Below, piece after piece: positions 1 through 4,796 of a DNA stretch of 5,038 nucleotides. The DNA lies in assembly GCA_023390485.1 (NCBI GenBank), contig JAEWCT010000290.1, forward strand, positions 1 through 5,038. Reading direction: 5' to 3'. Both the position numbers and the translations under genes were made by a program. Position 1 is the stretch's first letter. The number at the start of each line of letters is the position of its first letter. The DNA comes from Pseudomonadota bacterium (lineage in GTDB: Bacteria > Pseudomonadota > Alphaproteobacteria > Rhizobiales > Hyphomicrobiaceae). Below the pieces are notes generated by a model. The model had not been told where the DNA came from. It ran no database searches and saw only the letters and a program-made list of their open reading frames with translations.

Positions 1-1
1 G

Positions 2-766
2 CCGGAGCCTCAGCCCGGTCCGACGCCGGACGAGAAAAAGCTTCTCGAGCAAAAGCTTGAGCAGGAGCGGCAAGCCGAGGAAGCCAAGAAGAAGGCTGAG
101 GAAGAGGCGAAGAAAAAGGCTGACGAGGAGGCCAAGAAAAAAGCCGAGGCGGAAGCGAAGAAGAAGGCCGAAGACGAAGCGAAAAAGAAAGCGGAAGAAG
201 AGGCAAAAAAGAAGAAGGCCGCCGAGCTCAAGAAGAAGAAACAGGAAGAGGCGAAGAAGAAAGCCGAAGCCGCGAAGAAGCAGTTCGATCCCAGCAAGAT
301 CGCGTCTCTTCTCGAAAAGTCGCCGGACGACGCAACGCCGAAAGCTCTTCTCGACAAGGACAAGAAGAAGAAGGGGCAGCAGGCATCGGGCTCAAGCTCG
401 ACGTCGACAAATTTCGGCAAGGAAGCGGGGACGCAGACGGGCTCCGATACCGTTCTTTCGGCGCGCGAGCAGGATCTCCTGAAGGGGATGCTGAAGGCTC
501 AGCTCAACGGCTGCTGGCGGCCGCCCGGTACGGGTGGCGGCAGCGAGGTTCCGGTCGTCGAGCTTCATTGGGAGCTCAACGCCGACGGCACGCTCGTCGG
601 TGAGCCGCGCGTCACATCAGCGCCATCGACGACGGCTGGACAGGTTTATGCCGAAGCCGCACTCAGAGCCGTCAGGATGTGCTCGCCGTTTCGATTGCCT
701 CCGGACAAGTACGAAGGCGGGTGGAAGTACATCGACTGGACTTTCGATCCGCGTGAAATGCTGTAA
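2..766 (+). CDS. tolA: TolA, 3' part (start lies before the window)
   Basis: TolA is the inner-membrane-anchored, periplasm-spanning protein of the Tol-Pal system. It couples the TolQR proton-driven motor to TolB and Pal. The frame is open from base 2 and gives 254 visible residues; the N-terminal membrane anchor is outside the window. Visible parts in order: a short Pro-rich stretch (residues 1-9), a Lys/Glu/Ala-rich helix (about 11-94) with six copies of an eight-residue repeat, the linker '[12 protein letters not shown]' (95-106) typical of alphaproteobacterial TolA, a Ser/Thr/Gly-rich linker, and the C-terminal domain III from about residue 153. Domain III carries 'NGCWRPP', then '[12 protein letters not shown]', and ends in 'FDPREML'; its two cysteines probably form the disulfide usual in this domain. 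tolB starts 86 bases downstream, which fits co-transcription. Identification is firm from the architecture, the end motifs and the next gene being tolB. Confidence 0.95.
   Translation, partial: PEPQPGPTPDEKKLLEQKLEQERQAEEAKKKAEEEAKKKADEEAKKKAEAEAKKKAEDEAKKKAEEEAKKKKAAELKKKKQEEAKKKAEAAKKQFDPSKIASLLEKSPDDATPKALLDKDKKKKGQQASGSSSTSTNFGKEAGTQTGSDTVLSAREQDLLKGMLKAQLNGCWRPPGTGGGSEVPVVELHWELNADGTLVGEPRVTSAPSTTAGQVYAEAALRAVRMCSPFRLPPDKYEGGWKYIDWTFDPREML
83..226 (+). repeat. Six imperfect 24-base tandem repeats inside tolA
   Basis: Six consecutive eight-codon units follow the pattern A-K-K-K-A/K-x-x-E (visible residues 28-75). They encode part of the long TolA domain II helix. Codons differ between units (AAG/AAA, GAG/GAA, GCC/GCG/GCT), so the protein repeat is better preserved than the DNA repeat. 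An octad period is unlike the heptad of a classical coiled coil, and the alternating acidic and basic residues fit a single charged helix stabilised by i/i+4 salt bridges. Such repeats tend to vary in copy number between strains. Confidence 0.85.
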
Positions 767-852
767 ATGCCCCAAAGTTGCTTCATTCGACCGCGAAGCG
801 AAGCAACGACTTGGGAATTCCGAATCGCACCGTGACGCATGAGAGACCATCC

Positions 853-2193
853 ATGATCTTGAAAGTCCGCCTCAAAAGGCTCTTTTCCGTTGCGACGCTC
901 GTCGCTGCTTGCGTCTGGCTCGTTCCGGGTTTTGCGCCGGGCGCGATGGCGCAGCTCAAAGGCACGCAGACAGAAGGCACGATCGCGCCGATCCCGATCG
1001 CCATTCCAACTTTCCTTGGCGACGATCAGGAGCTGGCGAGCAATATCGCGGCTGTCGTCGAAGCCGATCTCGAACGTTCGGGGCTTTTCCGGCCGCTCGA
1101 TCATCAGTCGTTCCTGGAGCAGGTCAGAGACGTCAACGCCGCGCCGCGCTTCGGCGACTGGCGCTCCATTCAAGCTGACGCGCTGGTGGTCGGGCGGGTC
1201 GTCAACGCGGGCGACGGCAAGGTCGGCGCGGAATTCCGCGTCTGGGATGTCGCGGGCGGAAAGCAGCTCGCGGGCCAGCGCTTTTCAACGGCGTCGCGGA
1301 ACTGGCGGCGTATCGGCCATCTCATCGCCGACAGCGTCTACGAACGGCTGACGGGCGAGAAGGGCTATTTCGATACGCGCGTTGTTTACGTCGATGAGAC
1401 TGGCCCGAAAGAGAAGCGCGTGAAACGTCTCGCGATCATGGACCAGGACGGCGCGAATGTCCGCTTGCTAACGCAAGGCCAGGAGCTTGTGCTCACGCCC
1501 CGGTTCTCGCCGACGAACCAGGAAATCACGTACATGTCCTATACCGACGGCGGCCAGCCGAAGGTTTTCATCATGAACCTGGAGACAGGCCGTCGCGAAC
1601 TCGTCGGCGATTTTCCCAACATGACGTTCGCGCCGCGATTCTCTCCCGACGGGCAGCGGGTGGTCATGAGCCTCGGGCGCCCTGACGGCGGCTCGGATAT
1701 TTACGAGATGGATCTCCGCTCCCGGCAGCCGCGGCAGATCACGCGGTCGAGCGGCATCGATACAAGTCCAAGTTACTCGCCGGACGGCGGTCAGATCGTC
1801 TTCGAGAGCGACCGGGCCGGTCGACAGCAGCTCTGGGTCATGAATTCGGATGGATCGAACCAGCATCCGATCTCAATGGGTGATGGCAGCTACTCGACGC
1901 CCGTCTGGTCTCCTCGGGGTGATTACATCGCCTTTACCAAACAGGCGGGCGGGGCGTTCATCATCGGGGTCATGAAGCCGGACGGCTCGGGCGAACGCAC
2001 GTTAACCGAAGGATTTCACAACGAGGGTCCAACCTGGGCCCCCAACGGCCGGGTTTTGATGTTCTTCCGGGAGTCGCAGGGGAATAACGGGGGACCTCGA
2101 ATCTTCTCGGTTGATATCACCGGTTACAACGAACGAAAGGTCGACACTCCGGCGTTCGCTTCGGACCCTGCTTGGTCACCGCTTCTGAATTAA
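853..2193 (+). CDS. tolB: TolB, periplasmic Tol-Pal translocation protein
   Basis: TolB is a soluble periplasmic protein that binds Pal and TolA and helps control outer-membrane constriction. The 446-residue precursor is close to the family's usual length (about 430). A signal peptide is visible: basic n-region 'MILKVRLKR', hydrophobic core to about residue 28, and an A-M-A/Q cleavage site at 33/34. The N-terminal TolB domain follows (about 34-165, including '[16 protein letters not shown]'). Next comes a six-bladed beta-propeller of PD40/WD40-like repeats, each with an 'F/YSP-D/N-G' or 'WSP' turn: 'RFSPTNQ', 'RFSPDGQ', 'SYSPDGG', 'VWSPRGD', 'TWAPNGR', 'AWSPLLN'. The ATG at 853 is chosen because it puts the signal peptide at the very N-terminus; GAGAGA at 841-846 is a weak ribosome-binding site 6 bases upstream. 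An in-frame TTG at 778 would add 25 hydrophilic residues before the signal peptide and is unlikely. No terminator is evident directly after the gene. Confidence 0.97.
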   Translation: MILKVRLKRLFSVATLVAACVWLVPGFAPGAMAQLKGTQTEGTIAPIPIAIPTFLGDDQELASNIAAVVEADLERSGLFRPLDHQSFLEQVRDVNAAPRFGDWRSIQADALVVGRVVNAGDGKVGAEFRVWDVAGGKQLAGQRFSTASRNWRRIGHLIADSVYERLTGEKGYFDTRVVYVDETGPKEKRVKRLAIMDQDGANVRLLTQGQELVLTPRFSPTNQEITYMSYTDGGQPKVFIMNLETGRRELVGDFPNMTFAPRFSPDGQRVVMSLGRPDGGSDIYEMDLRSRQPRQITRSSGIDTSPSYSPDGGQIVFESDRAGRQQLWVMNSDGSNQHPISMGDGSYSTPVWSPRGDYIAFTKQAGGAFIIGVMKPDGSGERTLTEGFHNEGPTWAPNGRVLMFFRESQGNNGGPRIFSVDITGYNERKVDTPAFASDPAWSPLLN

Positions 2194-2294
2194 CACCCTA
2201 TTTACGAACGGCCTCGTTCAATTATTAACGACGCCTTTGTCGAGACGCATAAAGATTAGCGATTTCAATGTGTTGCTCGTCTTAACCGTAGTCA

Positions 2295-2332
2295 CAAAAG
2301 TGTTGACTTTTGCCCACTAAGTCCCGTTGCAT
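2295..2332 (+). promoter_or_regulatory. Possible promoter with overlapping operator-like palindrome
   Basis: A TTGACT hexamer at 2303-2308 matches a -35 box. TTGCAT at 2327-2332 (18-base spacer) is a poor -10 candidate, though relaxed -10 boxes are common in alphaproteobacteria. The -35 lies inside a perfect 7-bp inverted repeat, CAAAAGT-GTTG-ACTTTTG (2295-2312), which could be a regulator site. It would drive the small lipoprotein gene about 110-120 bases downstream. This is inference from sequence only. Confidence 0.3.
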
Positions 2333-2436
2333 TTTCGCATCTATTGCCTTGGAAAACTTGGGAATTGCCCCCTCAGTTCTTGATCGGAACGCGCCCTCCC
2401 GGTACCCCAGAGTACGGCTTTTGCCGGAATCGTATC

Positions 2437-2442
2437 AGGAGA
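2437..2442 (+). promoter_or_regulatory. Strong ribosome-binding site that decides the start of the small lipoprotein
   Basis: AGGAGA lies 1 base before the ATG at 2444 but 7 bases before the in-frame ATG at 2450 (8 bases from the AGGAG core). The sequence reads ATG-ACC-ATG. The spacing is too short for the first ATG and near optimal for the second, so 2450 is preferred. This is the best Shine-Dalgarno sequence seen in the window. Confidence 0.7.
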
Positions 2443-2449
2443 TATGACC

Positions 2450-2584
2450 ATGCAGGGTGTGAAGGGGCTGATCCTTTTGTCAGCAGTAGTCGCGGCTGTC
2501 GCTCTCGGCGCTTGCCGTCGCGAAGCTGAGCATACGCCTTTGAAGCTCGGCGGCCCGACCGCTAGCGACCAGGTCGCTCGCTAA
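2450..2584 (+). CDS. Small lipoprotein, 44 residues, function unknown
   Basis: The frame reads 'MQGVKGLILLSAVVAAVALGAC' and continues to 'SDQVAR' before TAA. It has a short basic n-region, a hydrophobic core (residues 7-19) and a lipobox L-G-A-C with Cys22 as the predicted lipidation site. The same L-G-A-C lipobox occurs in Pal in this window. The predicted mature peptide is only 23 residues, starts 'CRREAEH' and contains 'KLGG'. Position +2 after the Cys is Arg rather than Asp, which by the usual E. coli rule favours outer-membrane sorting. The strong ribosome-binding site, the lipobox and a homologous ORF directly downstream support a real gene; an in-frame ATG at 2444 would add two residues. 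It lies between tolB and pal in the same orientation. The family is not recognised, and no function can be assigned beyond a likely membrane-anchored peptide at the Tol-Pal locus. Confidence 0.75.
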   Translation: MQGVKGLILLSAVVAAVALGACRREAEHTPLKLGGPTASDQVAR

Positions 2585-2616
2585 TCGCGGGTACTCTGGA
2601 CTCAAAGGGACTACCT

Positions 2617-2718
2617 ATGAAGAGCGCATTCGTTCTCGTCGCAGCCTTTGTAACTGGTGCTGAGCATCAGTCTATGAAGACCGGTGGGTTCGATGCTCAG
2701 CAGCAGGTCGCGCTCTAA
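2617..2718 (+). CDS. 33-codon ORF, likely shortened duplicate of the upstream small lipoprotein gene
   Basis: ATG at 2617 has AAGGGA at 2605-2610 as a well-spaced ribosome-binding site. The product begins 'MKSAFVLVAAFVTG' and ends 'DAQQQVAL'. Its last 19 residues plus stop align without gaps to the end of the preceding small lipoprotein: 10 of 19 residues are identical (A-E-H, K, G-G, A, Q-V-A), and by my count 39 of 60 bases match. The N-terminal part is 11 codons shorter, and the L-G-A-C-R-R-E segment is gone. It therefore keeps a short hydrophobic segment but has no lipidation cysteine. It may be a decaying tandem copy, a small secreted or membrane peptide, or a sequence kept for its RNA structure (a perfect 11-bp inverted repeat lies inside it). 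It precedes the strong terminator by about 40 bases. Whether it is translated is uncertain. Confidence 0.45.
   Translation: MKSAFVLVAAFVTGAEHQSMKTGGFDAQQQVAL
2658..2702 (+). repeat. Perfect 11-bp inverted repeat inside the second small ORF
   Basis: TGCTGAGCATC (2658-2668) and GATGCTCAGCA (2692-2702) are exact reverse complements separated by 23 bases. The left arm includes the nine bases GCTGAGCAT, which also occur in the homologous position of the upstream small gene; the right arm has no counterpart there. As RNA it could form a stable stem-loop upstream of the terminator. No T-tract follows directly, so it is not itself a terminator. Confidence 0.6.
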
Positions 2719-2759
2719 GCGCTGCCTGTTACTCAGTACTGCGTTTTTCATCCTAATCT

Positions 2760-2813
2760 TCAAGACCGAGTTGTTGGCGATTAGCTCGCCACCATCTCGG
2801 TCTTGAGCTTTTT
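2760..2813 (+). terminator. Strong rho-independent terminator after the small lipoprotein genes
   Basis: TCAAGACCGAG (2760-2770) pairs perfectly with CTCGGTCTTGA (2796-2806). The helix continues inward after a T/T mismatch through TG/CA, a second mismatch and TGGCGA/TCGCCA (2775-2780 with 2786-2791), to a 5-base loop. That is 19 pairs in a 21-step stem, followed by TTTTT at 2809-2813. It should end transcripts carrying tolB and/or the small lipoprotein genes and so separate them from pal. Confidence 0.88.
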
Positions 2814-2944
2814 AGGGCACCGCCGCGGGAATGATTTTCCCGACTCGCATGACGCGCGCTTCGCCGATTTCAGGCGGTTCTAAAAGTCGATTCTTCCGGC
2901 CGTTTTTGGTGCGGAAAAGATCGAGAAAATTGCTCAAAACCAAA

Positions 2945-3088
2945 TTAGTCGCACACGCGCTTCGTATCGCGATGCTACAAGCTCTTGCAGAGAACGGATC
3001 GCGGGGGATCCAGGTAATCCAAGCTCTCCTCGGGGAGAGACTTGGTGGGTCATCGGCGGACTTGGCCATATTTTCGGCTGAACGATTC
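2945..3088 (+). pseudogene. Possible decayed C-terminal fragment of a tyrosine recombinase
   Basis: In the frame starting at 2831, residues 42-68 read 'HALRIAML...', then 'AENGS' and 'IQVIQALLGE'. This resembles the core of XerC/D-type tyrosine recombinases, where 'H-x-L-R-H-(S/T)FATHLLENG' is followed by 'DIRVIQALLGH'. The first His and the Arg of the H-x-L-R box are kept. The second His is Ile, the LLGH His is Glu ('LLGE'), and no nucleophilic Tyr follows at the expected distance. There is no N-terminal half, first catalytic Arg or credible start. If the resemblance is real, this is a non-functional relic of an inserted element. The match is short and judged by eye, so chance resemblance remains possible. 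Confidence 0.33.
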
Positions 3089-3110
3089 TCTATGCGGGAA
3101 CGAAACAGCT

Positions 3111-3152
3111 ATCTCTCTCACGGACAAAGCGTGTGCAACTCGCGCGAGAGAT
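3111..3152 (+). promoter_or_regulatory. Possible stem-loop in the pal leader
   Basis: ATCTCTC (3111-3117) is the exact reverse complement of GAGAGAT (3146-3152). Within the enclosed region CACG (3119-3122) can pair with CGTG (3130-3133) around a 7-base loop. The outer stem ends 12 bases before the pal ribosome-binding site at 3165. It could influence translation or mRNA stability; this is inferred from pairing alone. Confidence 0.3.
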
Positions 3153-3164
3153 GAGATCGATACG

Positions 3165-3170
3165 AAGGGG
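3165..3170 (+). promoter_or_regulatory. pal ribosome-binding site that decides between two adjacent ATGs
   Basis: AAGGGG is 9 bases before the ATG at 3180 and 12 before the in-frame ATG at 3183. The spacing favours 3180, giving the N-terminus 'MMATF'. The choice changes the product by one residue within the signal peptide. Confidence 0.65.
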
Positions 3171-3179
3171 ATTTGCGAA

Positions 3180-3692
3180 ATGATGGCCACGTTCGCGCGG
3201 AGCTTGGGTCTGCGCCTTGCCGCCGTTTCGATACTTGCTGCAACGCTCGGTGCGTGCGCCAACAAAGACATGCAGCCCGACTCTCTGAGCGGCAAATACG
3301 GAAACGCGACGCCGGGCTCGCAGCGTGACTTCACGCAGAACGTCGGCGACCTCGTCTACTTCTCGACCGACTCGGTCGATCTCACGCCGGAAGCCTCGCA
3401 GACGCTGACGAAGCAGTCACAGTGGCTGCAGCAGTACCCGAACTACACCATCACCATCGAAGGCCATGCCGACGAACGTGGCACGCGCGAGTACAACATC
3501 GCACTTGGCGCGCGGCGTGCGACGACGGTGCGCAACTTCCTGTCCTCGCACGGCGTGAACGGCGCACGTATCCGCACGATCTCCTACGGCAAGGAGCGTC
3601 CGGTTGCAGTCTGCAACGACATTTCCTGCTGGTCGCAGAATCGCCGCGCGCAGACGGTGCTCAACAGCGGCGGCGTGGTTAGCCAGCGTTAA
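3180..3692 (+). CDS. pal: Pal, peptidoglycan-associated outer-membrane lipoprotein
   Basis: Pal is lipidated into the outer membrane, binds peptidoglycan through its OmpA-like domain and partners TolB and TolA. The product is 170 residues, normal for the family. The signal peptide 'MMATFARSLGLRLAAVSILA' runs into lipobox L-G-A-C with Cys26. The OmpA-like domain spans about residues 50-162. It contains 'GDLVYFSTDSVDLTPEA', 'EGHADERGTREYN' with the diaminopimelate-binding Asp98, 'LGARRA' with Arg113, and 'SQNRRAQTVL'. Cys145 and Cys150 ('VCNDISC') form the extra pair typical of alphaproteobacterial Pal and absent from E. coli Pal. The frame stays open upstream to about 3042, but that extension precedes the signal peptide and is not coding. 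A strong terminator lies between tolB and pal, so pal probably has its own promoter. A Pal paralogue follows 167 bases downstream. Confidence 0.97.
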   Translation: MMATFARSLGLRLAAVSILAATLGACANKDMQPDSLSGKYGNATPGSQRDFTQNVGDLVYFSTDSVDLTPEASQTLTKQSQWLQQYPNYTITIEGHADERGTREYNIALGARRATTVRNFLSSHGVNGARIRTISYGKERPVAVCNDISCWSQNRRAQTVLNSGGVVSQR

Positions 3693-3727
3693 TCTTCGCG
3701 CCGGTTAGGCCGCTTCCAGGTCGCTTC

Positions 3728-3765
3728 GTGTGGCGTTTGGGTGTTGGCTCATAAGGGCCACACTC
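3728..3765 (+). repeat. Competing stem-loops between pal and the OmpA-like gene
   Basis: GTGTGGC (3728-3734) and GCCACAC (3757-3763) form a perfect 7-bp inverted repeat with a 22-base loop. The right arm can instead pair with an inner segment: GGGTG plus TGGC (3739-3748, one bulged T) with GCCACACTC (3757-3765), loop of 8. The nearest T-run, four Ts at 3777-3780, is 11 bases after the stem, so this is not a standard intrinsic terminator. It may attenuate transcription or protect the 3' end of pal mRNA. Confidence 0.35.
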
Positions 3766-3859
3766 CCACAGAGCTTTTGCGCACCCGAGATTCAGCAAAG
3801 TTTGGCCTAATTGGACTCGCATAACGGCTCCTTGATCTTCCAGGTTGCGGCGCCGTTCG

Positions 3860-4654
3860 ATGTTGAAATTGCGGATTTCCAATGTTGCGGTTGGCGTTTT
3901 CTGCTGTGTGCTCGCCTTCACGGCGATTTTGGCGCAGCGTGTCTTCGCTCAAGATGAGTCCGCCGATCGTGAGACGGCAGCGGAGCTGCTCGAAGACGGT
4001 CTAGATGCGCTTTCGGATCACGCCGACGAATCCGGCCGGCGGTTGCTAGACCGGGTGGTGAGCGACTATCCCGGAACGATAGAAGCCTCGCGGGCAAAGC
4101 GTGCGCTGGCGGCGCTTGATCGCGGCGAGAGGACTCCAGACGAGCGAGCGCTGATCAAGGCCGGGCTTGCCGAGCGTACTGTCGAATACCGGCGGGCTTT
4201 TCTGGTCGATGTCGGAGACCGCGTGTTCTTCGCGGAGAACAGCGCGATCCTTGGCGGACGGGCGCGCAGCATCGTCGAAGGTCAGGCGCGCTGGCTCAAT
4301 GCCCGGCCCGATCTGACCGTCCTGGTCATCGGGCGTGCCGACGACGACGGAGGGCGCGCCGTAACGGATGAGCTTTCGCTGCAGCGCGCTCAGGCCGTTC
4401 GCGACCGGCTGGTCGCGGCAGGAATTGCGGGAAATCGCATCGAGGTCAAAGCCGCCGGGAACACGGATCGCCTCGCGGTGTGCGGCGGGCCCTTGTGCCA
4501 GGCTCAGAACCGGAATGCCGAAGTTTACATAAAGGACTGGCGTTACGATGGAACTTGGCCGCCGCGACAGACAACTTCGGGGTTGCCTGCAAAAGCTTCG
4601 GTGGCTCCGGTGAGCGGCGCCCGCTCCGATCAGGTCGAGGCGATTTCGCAATAA
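3860..4654 (+). CDS. Secreted Pal paralogue: TPR-like segment plus OmpA-like peptidoglycan-binding domain
   Basis: The product is 264 residues. A signal peptide with a hydrophobic core at about 9-25 ends in V-F-A/Q (30/31). There is no lipobox cysteine at the cleavage site, so the protein is predicted soluble in the periplasm. Residues about 39-87 form a TPR-like helical pair ('AAELLEDGLDAL', then 'LLDRVVSDYPGTIEASRAK'), similar to helices of YbgF/BamD-type repeats. The OmpA-like domain (about 114-225) matches Pal: 'VGDRVFFAENS', 'IGRADDDGG' with Asp161, 'LSLQRAQAVRDRL' with Arg176, and 'VCGGPLCQAQNRNAEV' with a Cys208/Cys213 pair. The two diaminopimelate-contact residues are kept; 'GHAD' is 'GRAD' and 'NRRA' is 'NRNA'. 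A low-complexity tail of about 40 residues ends the protein. ATG at 3860 is chosen for its signal peptide; an in-frame TTG at 3845 would add five residues, and neither has a good ribosome-binding site. A role in peptidoglycan contact beside Tol-Pal is inferred. Confidence 0.85.
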   Translation: MLKLRISNVAVGVFCCVLAFTAILAQRVFAQDESADRETAAELLEDGLDALSDHADESGRRLLDRVVSDYPGTIEASRAKRALAALDRGERTPDERALIKAGLAERTVEYRRAFLVDVGDRVFFAENSAILGGRARSIVEGQARWLNARPDLTVLVIGRADDDGGRAVTDELSLQRAQAVRDRLVAAGIAGNRIEVKAAGNTDRLAVCGGPLCQAQNRNAEVYIKDWRYDGTWPPRQTTSGLPAKASVAPVSGARSDQVEAISQ

Positions 4655-4711
4655 TTGCGCTCGGCCCAGTTGATGGGTCCTGCGACCCGGCGTAGGTGGA
4701 GGCGCACGCGA

Positions 4712-4736
4712 CGCTGGGTTACAGTTTCTCCCAGCG
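4712..4736 (+). repeat. 7-bp inverted repeat upstream of ybgF
   Basis: CGCTGGG (4712-4718) and CCCAGCG (4730-4736) are exact reverse complements around an 11-base loop. A smaller GGGTC/GACCC hairpin lies at 4675-4688. Neither is followed by a T-tract, so they are not called terminators. They lie immediately before the possible ybgF promoter. Confidence 0.4.
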
Positions 4737-4740
4737 GTAG

Positions 4741-4780
4741 TTGACTGGCGCTTCAGCGACTTAACATTCGATCGAACATT
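4741..4780 (+). promoter_or_regulatory. Possible ybgF promoter with operator-like palindrome
   Basis: TTGACT at 4741-4746 resembles a -35 box. TAACAT at 4762-4767 matches 4 of 6 bases of a -10 box, but the spacer is only 15 bases. The perfect 10-base palindrome TTCGATCGAA (4767-4776) directly abuts it and is flanked by direct AACATT copies (4763-4768 and 4775-4780). It lies 20 bases upstream of the ybgF start, as an operator would. Inference only. Confidence 0.3.
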
Positions 4781-4796
4781 AGGGGTAGAGCCGGGA

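Larger units (their letters stand above)
2194..2443 (+). other. Non-coding gap between tolB and the small lipoprotein gene
   Basis: This 250-base stretch is visibly richer in A+T than the flanking genes and holds no convincing coding frame. It contains two short inverted repeats just after tolB (GAACG/CGTTC at 2206-2219 and a 4-bp CGAC/GTCG stem a little further on). Neither has a T-tract, so neither qualifies as an intrinsic terminator. It also holds the possible promoter/operator at 2295-2332. Read-through from tolB into the small lipoprotein gene cannot be excluded. Confidence 0.6.
2814..3179 (+). other. Gap between the terminator and pal; no intact gene
   Basis: These 366 bases show no gene with a good start, ribosome-binding site and recognisable intact product. 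They hold a 6-bp inverted repeat CGGGAA/TTCCCG at 2826-2842, a possible recombinase remnant (2945-3088) and a possible stem in the pal leader (3111-3152). A pal promoter is expected here because a strong terminator lies upstream. TTGGCC at 3062-3067 with CTCTAT at 3088-3093 is 20 bases apart, too far and too weak to call. Confidence 0.6.

Noticed and set aside
10..420. Minus-strand ORF opposite tolA, 136 codons, rich in Phe, Ser and Ala
   Set aside because: It is the antisense reading of the Lys/Glu/Ala repeats (AAG/GAA read backwards gives CTT/TTC). The low-complexity product has no family features.
778..852. Upstream TTG start for tolB
   Set aside because: It would put 25 polar residues ahead of an otherwise perfect signal peptide. 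ATG at 853 fits secretion.
646..1173. Minus-strand ORF across the end of tolA and start of tolB
   Set aside because: It lies opposite two well-supported genes, spans their junction, and its product shows no recognisable domain.
2206..2219. GAACG/CGTTC hairpin just after tolB as a terminator
   Set aside because: It has only 5 pairs and no T-tract.
2344..2529. 61-codon plus-strand ORF overlapping the small lipoprotein gene in another frame
   Set aside because: It has no ribosome-binding site or recognisable features; the lipoprotein frame with a strong ribosome-binding site and lipobox explains the region better.
2407..2599. Nine-base inverted match CCAGAGTAC (2407-2415) / GTACTCTGG (2591-2599) flanking the small lipoprotein gene
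   Set aside because: It could suggest a small mobile cassette, but a 9-base match over this distance is readily expected by chance, and no target-site duplication was seen.
2719..2748. Possible extra terminator ending in TTTTT at 2743-2747
   Set aside because: The sequence before the T-run does not form a convincing stem; the adjacent CAGTACTG palindrome is too short.
2812..3069. Minus-strand ORF in the terminator-pal gap
   Set aside because: It ends in the terminator T-tract region, has no recognisable motif, and the opposite strand shows the recombinase-like pattern instead.
3042..3179. Upstream extension of the pal frame (46 codons)
   Set aside because: It would bury the lipoprotein signal peptide. 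A ribosome-binding site at 3165-3170 supports the ATG at 3180.
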